This document shows positions 6,461-8,732 of a DNA stretch of 8,732 bases, piece after piece. The stretch lies in assembly GCA_002366645.1 (NCBI GenBank), contig DFBM01000189.1, positions 1,752-10,483 on the forward strand. The letters are read 5' to 3'. The notes beneath the pieces are model-generated. The model was given only the letters and a program-made list of their open reading frames with translations. It made no database searches and was not told the DNA's origin. The translations under genes and the position numbers were made by a program. Origin of the DNA: Rhodobacterales bacterium UBA3080 (GTDB lineage Bacteria > Pseudomonadota > Alphaproteobacteria > Rhodobacterales > Rhodobacteraceae). Within the stretch, counting starts at the first letter, position 1. Every line of letters begins with the position of its first letter.

Positions 6461-7021
6461 CTACGTCCCGCGCTTATGGCGTCTGTCCTTGCGATGTTAG
6501 GCGCCTGTCAATCCTCCAACTTCGAGTTGTCGCCAGAGGCTCGTTCTGGCCCTCCGGCACCGTTTGGAACGCGACCTCCCGTTGCAGTCGATGGCTTGAC
6601 CGTCGGGCATCGATTGATGGCTGCCGAAGAGTTCGAGCTTGCGCTCGACGCATATCAACGTGCTGCGACCGAGACAGGCGTGACCGCCGAAGTTCTGAGT
6701 GGAATGGGCTCAGCGAATTTACGACTTGGGCGATTACAACAGGCCCGTATATTGCTGGAAAAGGCGGTCGAGGATTACACGGATTCCGCTTCGGCGTGGA
6801 ACAACTTCGGCGTCGTCCTGATCAACCTTGGCGAATATCAACAAGCCCGCCAAGCGTTTCGGGTCGCATTTGGTCTGGACAACGGAAATGCCGAGTTGAT
6901 CCGGCAAAACCTGATCCTCGCCAACCGGCTTATTGTAGAACAATCGGCAGAAATCGCCGAAGAAGCGGATTTCTCACTAGTCCGATACGGAAACGGAAGC
7001 TATCTTCTGTTAGGAAACTAA
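6458..7021 (+). CDS. tadD: TadD-like TPR lipoprotein 1 (probable ATT start)
   Basis: A small outer-membrane lipoprotein with tetratricopeptide repeats, of the kind that helps assemble the Tad secretin. From ATT it has 187 residues and begins (M)LRPALMASVLAMLGAC: a positive charge, a hydrophobic core and a lipobox ending at Cys17, followed by Gln, which fits outer-membrane sorting. The only ATG (6476) would leave 10 uncharged residues before the Cys, too short for a signal peptide, so the usual automated start is probably wrong. Two to three TPR units follow (about residues 50-140 in ATG numbering), with AEEFELALDAYQRA, then LGRLQQARILLEKAV, then WNNFGVVLINLGEYQQARQAF. The C-terminal 35 residues are acidic then polar. 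It overlaps the tadC stop by one base and is followed after 17 nt by a second TPR lipoprotein. Confidence 0.85.
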   Translation: MLRPALMASVLAMLGACQSSNFELSPEARSGPPAPFGTRPPVAVDGLTVGHRLMAAEEFELALDAYQRAATETGVTAEVLSGMGSANLRLGRLQQARILLEKAVEDYTDSASAWNNFGVVLINLGEYQQARQAFRVAFGLDNGNAELIRQNLILANRLIVEQSAEIAEEADFSLVRYGNGSYLLLGN

Positions 7022-7038
7022 AAAAAGGGGGCGAGCAG

Positions 7039-7884
7039 ATGAGCCTTTCATTAATACGCACACTCACAGCAGGTATCACGGCAGGTTTCGTCCTGTCCGG
7101 TTGTGCAGAGATGACGGATGCTGAAAAAAATGCCGATCTCGGTCCGATCAATGCGATCGATTCAACCGGATTAAATGACATTATGCTCAATCTCGCGGAT
7201 CCTGCCGAGGCCGTGAAGTTTTTCAGTGAATCGCTAGCGGCTGAACCAGACCGTGTAGATCTGAAGAAAAACCTCGCGACCGCATTGGTGAACAACAACC
7301 AATACGCCGAAGCGGCGCTGGTTTACGAACAACTGATCGATGAAGGTAATGCCGACAACGACGACCGTCTCGCCTATGCGGATGCCTTGATACGCAATGG
7401 TGCGTGGGAAGAGGCCGAAAAGCAGTTAAACGCTATTCCGCCGACCGTAGAAACTTTCGATAGATATTTCCTCGAAGCGTTGATGGCGGACCACAATAAA
7501 GACTGGGCAAAGGCCGATAATTTTTATGACATCGCGCGCGGGCTAACCACACGTCCGGCGCAGGTTTTGAACAACTGGGGTATTTCGAAAGCGGATCGCG
7601 GACAGTTCGACGATGCCGAAAAGCTGTTTAAACAGGCAATTTCAGCTGATCCCAAAATGTTTACTGCAAAAAACAACCTCGTAATCACACTCGGGAAACA
7701 ACGAATATATTCGCTTCCGATCATCCCGATGACGGACAAAGAACGGGCAATACTGATGTACAATTTGGCCCGTGAGGCAATCCAGAATGGCGACATCGAT
7801 GTTGCACGCGGTTTGCTCGCCAACGCTATCGATACCCACCCGCAACATTTCGAACCTGCCGTAGCCTTGCTGGCGTCACTATGA
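7039..7884 (+). CDS. tadD: TadD-like TPR lipoprotein 2
   Basis: A 281-residue TPR lipoprotein. The signal peptide MSLSLIRTLTAGITAGFVLSGC has Arg7, a hydrophobic core and Cys22 at the lipobox LSGC, followed by Ala, so it should reach the outer membrane. TPR-type helical repeats cover about residues 54-215: AVKFFSESLAAEPDRVDLKK, then NNQYAEAALVYEQLI, then GAWEEAEKQL, then KDWAKADNFYDIARG, then RGQFDDAEKLFKQAISADP. Another helical pair lies near the C-terminus (NGDIDVARGLLANAIDTHP). I chose the ATG at 7039 because it gives a complete lipoprotein signal and sits after a purine-rich AAAAAAAGGGGGCGAG. The same frame stays open upstream across the previous gene, but that extension overlaps real coding sequence and is not credible. 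Its last bases overlap the start of tadV (ATGA). Confidence 0.9.
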   Translation: MSLSLIRTLTAGITAGFVLSGCAEMTDAEKNADLGPINAIDSTGLNDIMLNLADPAEAVKFFSESLAAEPDRVDLKKNLATALVNNNQYAEAALVYEQLIDEGNADNDDRLAYADALIRNGAWEEAEKQLNAIPPTVETFDRYFLEALMADHNKDWAKADNFYDIARGLTTRPAQVLNNWGISKADRGQFDDAEKLFKQAISADPKMFTAKNNLVITLGKQRIYSLPIIPMTDKERAILMYNLAREAIQNGDIDVARGLLANAIDTHPQHFEPAVALLASL

Positions 7885-8387
7885 GTATCGAGATGACCAA
7901 CTATATCTTTCTCGCGGTCGCCCTTCCCTTCGCTCTTTGGACGACCTGGAGCGATTTGCGGTATATGAAAATTCGCAATATCACAGTGCTATTAATGGGG
8001 GCTGCCTTTCTAATCACCGGCGCGATACTGCTACCCTTCGAAGTCCTCCTGTGGCGCATTCTGGGCGGACTGATAGTTCTGGTGCTGGGTTTCGGCCTGT
8101 TTGCTATCGGCAGAATCGGTGGCGGCGACGCTAAATTCGCAGCGGTTATGGCTATGTTTATCGATCACTCTCACATCGCGATGTTCCTTTTCACACTGTC
8201 GATGTTTGCGCTACTCGGCGTTTTCCTTCACCGCATGGTAGGAAAAATGGGTTTCTTGAACCCGATAACCGACAAGTGGGAATCCTGGGCAATCGAGCGT
8301 CGCACGAGCAAAAAGAACTTCCCTCTGGGATTAGGTATGAGCGCGGCGTTGATTTACTACCTGATGTCTGTGGCCGAGATTATCTAA
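7881..8387 (+). CDS. cpaA: Prepilin peptidase TadV/CpaA (A24 aspartic protease)
   Basis: A 168-residue polytopic membrane protease that cuts the leader from Flp prepilin and usually also from TadE/TadF pseudopilins. It belongs to peptidase family A24 and is the short form without the N-methyltransferase domain, as is normal in Tad loci. Both catalytic aspartates are visible: D25 in WSDLRYMKIRN and D83 in the GxGD motif (IGGGDAKF). Hydrophobic segments at about 6-22, 34-52, 57-76, 87-116 (probably two) and 148-166 give about six membrane spans. The ATG overlaps the stop of the preceding gene as ATGA, so translation is coupled. A second in-frame ATG at 7893 (residue 5) is possible. It closes the operon, and its final 8 nt overlap the convergent gene. 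Confidence 0.95.
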   Translation: MSIEMTNYIFLAVALPFALWTTWSDLRYMKIRNITVLLMGAAFLITGAILLPFEVLLWRILGGLIVLVLGFGLFAIGRIGGGDAKFAAVMAMFIDHSHIAMFLFTLSMFALLGVFLHRMVGKMGFLNPITDKWESWAIERRTSKKNFPLGLGMSAALIYYLMSVAEII

Positions 8388-8732
8388 TAACTCTATAAAT
8401 TTCGGCAACATCCGTTCTTTCAATTAGATCCAAACCATATCCGGCGTCCGCAAGGTTAGTTAGTATCGCCTTGCGAACATGGGTTTTCGCGGCACAGTCA
8501 GGGACAACCACATTTTCTGCGTTTTCAAACCCTTGCGCTCCACCGTATTGCCAAATCGCGCCATTTTCGAGACGGCCATAATTCCCGAACATCCAGTAGT
8601 CACTGAATGCATCAGCGACAAGGAGTTGACTTCCATCGTTCAGATCAAGGTCAGTGAGGCTTTCCATGATCGCTTCTGACTGTCCCCAGCTTCCCGAAGC
8701 AATGGCACAATCGCTCAACTCCACCGTCTGAT
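8380..8732 (-). CDS. Hypothetical protein, N-terminus beyond window edge
   Basis: A minus-strand reading frame with a TAA stop at 8380-8382 that stays open to the end of the window, so at least 116 residues are seen and the start is probably outside. A GTG at 8724 could begin a 114-residue protein, but without visible upstream sequence this cannot be judged. From that point the protein has two Cys (6 and 77), is rich in Gly, Asp and aromatic residues (DYWMFGNYGRL, GAIWQYGGAQGFENAE) and ends with an alpha/beta-looking stretch (THVRKAILTNLADAGYGLDLIERTDVAEIYRVIR). I do not recognise a family. The two Cys and the composition could suit a secreted disulfide-bonded protein, but that is a guess. 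It is convergent with tadV, overlaps it by 8 nt, and is probably not part of the Tad system. Confidence 0.6.
   Translation of the reverse strand, partial: QTVELSDCAIASGSWGQSEAIMESLTDLDLNDGSQLLVADAFSDYWMFGNYGRLENGAIWQYGGAQGFENAENVVVPDCAAKTHVRKAILTNLADAGYGLDLIERTDVAEIYRVIR

Noticed and set aside
6403..7038. A long plus-strand open frame continuous with tadD-like 2 that runs back 212 codons over the end of tadC and all of tadD-like 1.
   Set aside because: Its upstream part is Arg/Ser-rich low-quality protein in a shadow frame over two real genes, and a full lipoprotein signal with its own ribosome binding site begins at 7039.

Overview
The window holds most of a Tad (tight adherence, Flp-type) pilus assembly locus. 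The organism is most likely an alphaproteobacterium of the Rhodobacteraceae/Roseobacter kind. That placement is inferred from gene order (secretin, OmpA-type lipoprotein, TadZ/CpaE, CpaF/TadA, TadB, TadC, two TadD-like TPR lipoproteins, TadV/CpaA prepilin peptidase) and from the atypical lysine-free P-loop of the TadZ protein; no database search was possible. Base composition is moderate and looks even across the genes, and I see no transposase, integrase, tRNA, rRNA or CRISPR array.

Layout. Bases 1-918 are the 3' part of the outer-membrane secretin gene (cpaC/rcpA), followed 5 nt later by an OmpA-domain lipoprotein gene (924-1517). A good intrinsic terminator (1544-1572) ends this first unit. 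The roughly 250-nt gap that follows carries a sigma70-like promoter (TTGAAA, 17 nt, TACAAT; 1644-1672) whose -10 lies in a perfect 10-bp palindrome. From there, seven tightly packed plus-strand genes run to 8387: tadZ/cpaE, cpaF/tadA, tadB, tadC, tadD-like 1, tadD-like 2 and tadV/cpaA. Intergenic gaps are 0 to 18 nt, the last pair overlaps by ATGA, and most starts have a clear Shine-Dalgarno sequence. A minus-strand gene of unknown function (8380 to the window edge) converges on the operon and overlaps the last 8 nt of tadV.

How the parts fit, from known Tad biology: TadV cuts Flp prepilin, CpaF hydrolyses ATP on the cytoplasmic face, TadB and TadC form the inner-membrane platform, TadZ places the machine in the cell, and the secretin with its lipoproteins (OmpA-type, TadD-like) makes the outer-membrane exit. 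The Flp pilin, CpaB/RcpC and the pseudopilins TadE/F/G are not visible; some probably lie upstream of base 1.

I found no wholly new system. The points most worth a second look are: the first tadD-like gene, which appears to start at ATT; a C8 and an A8 tract 20 nt apart in the 5' part of cpaF, where any single-base slip gives a stop within about 12 codons; the terminator/promoter split of the locus with a palindrome over the -10; the TadZ P-loop that lacks both lysines; and the OmpA-domain lipoprotein where CpaD/RcpB might be expected.
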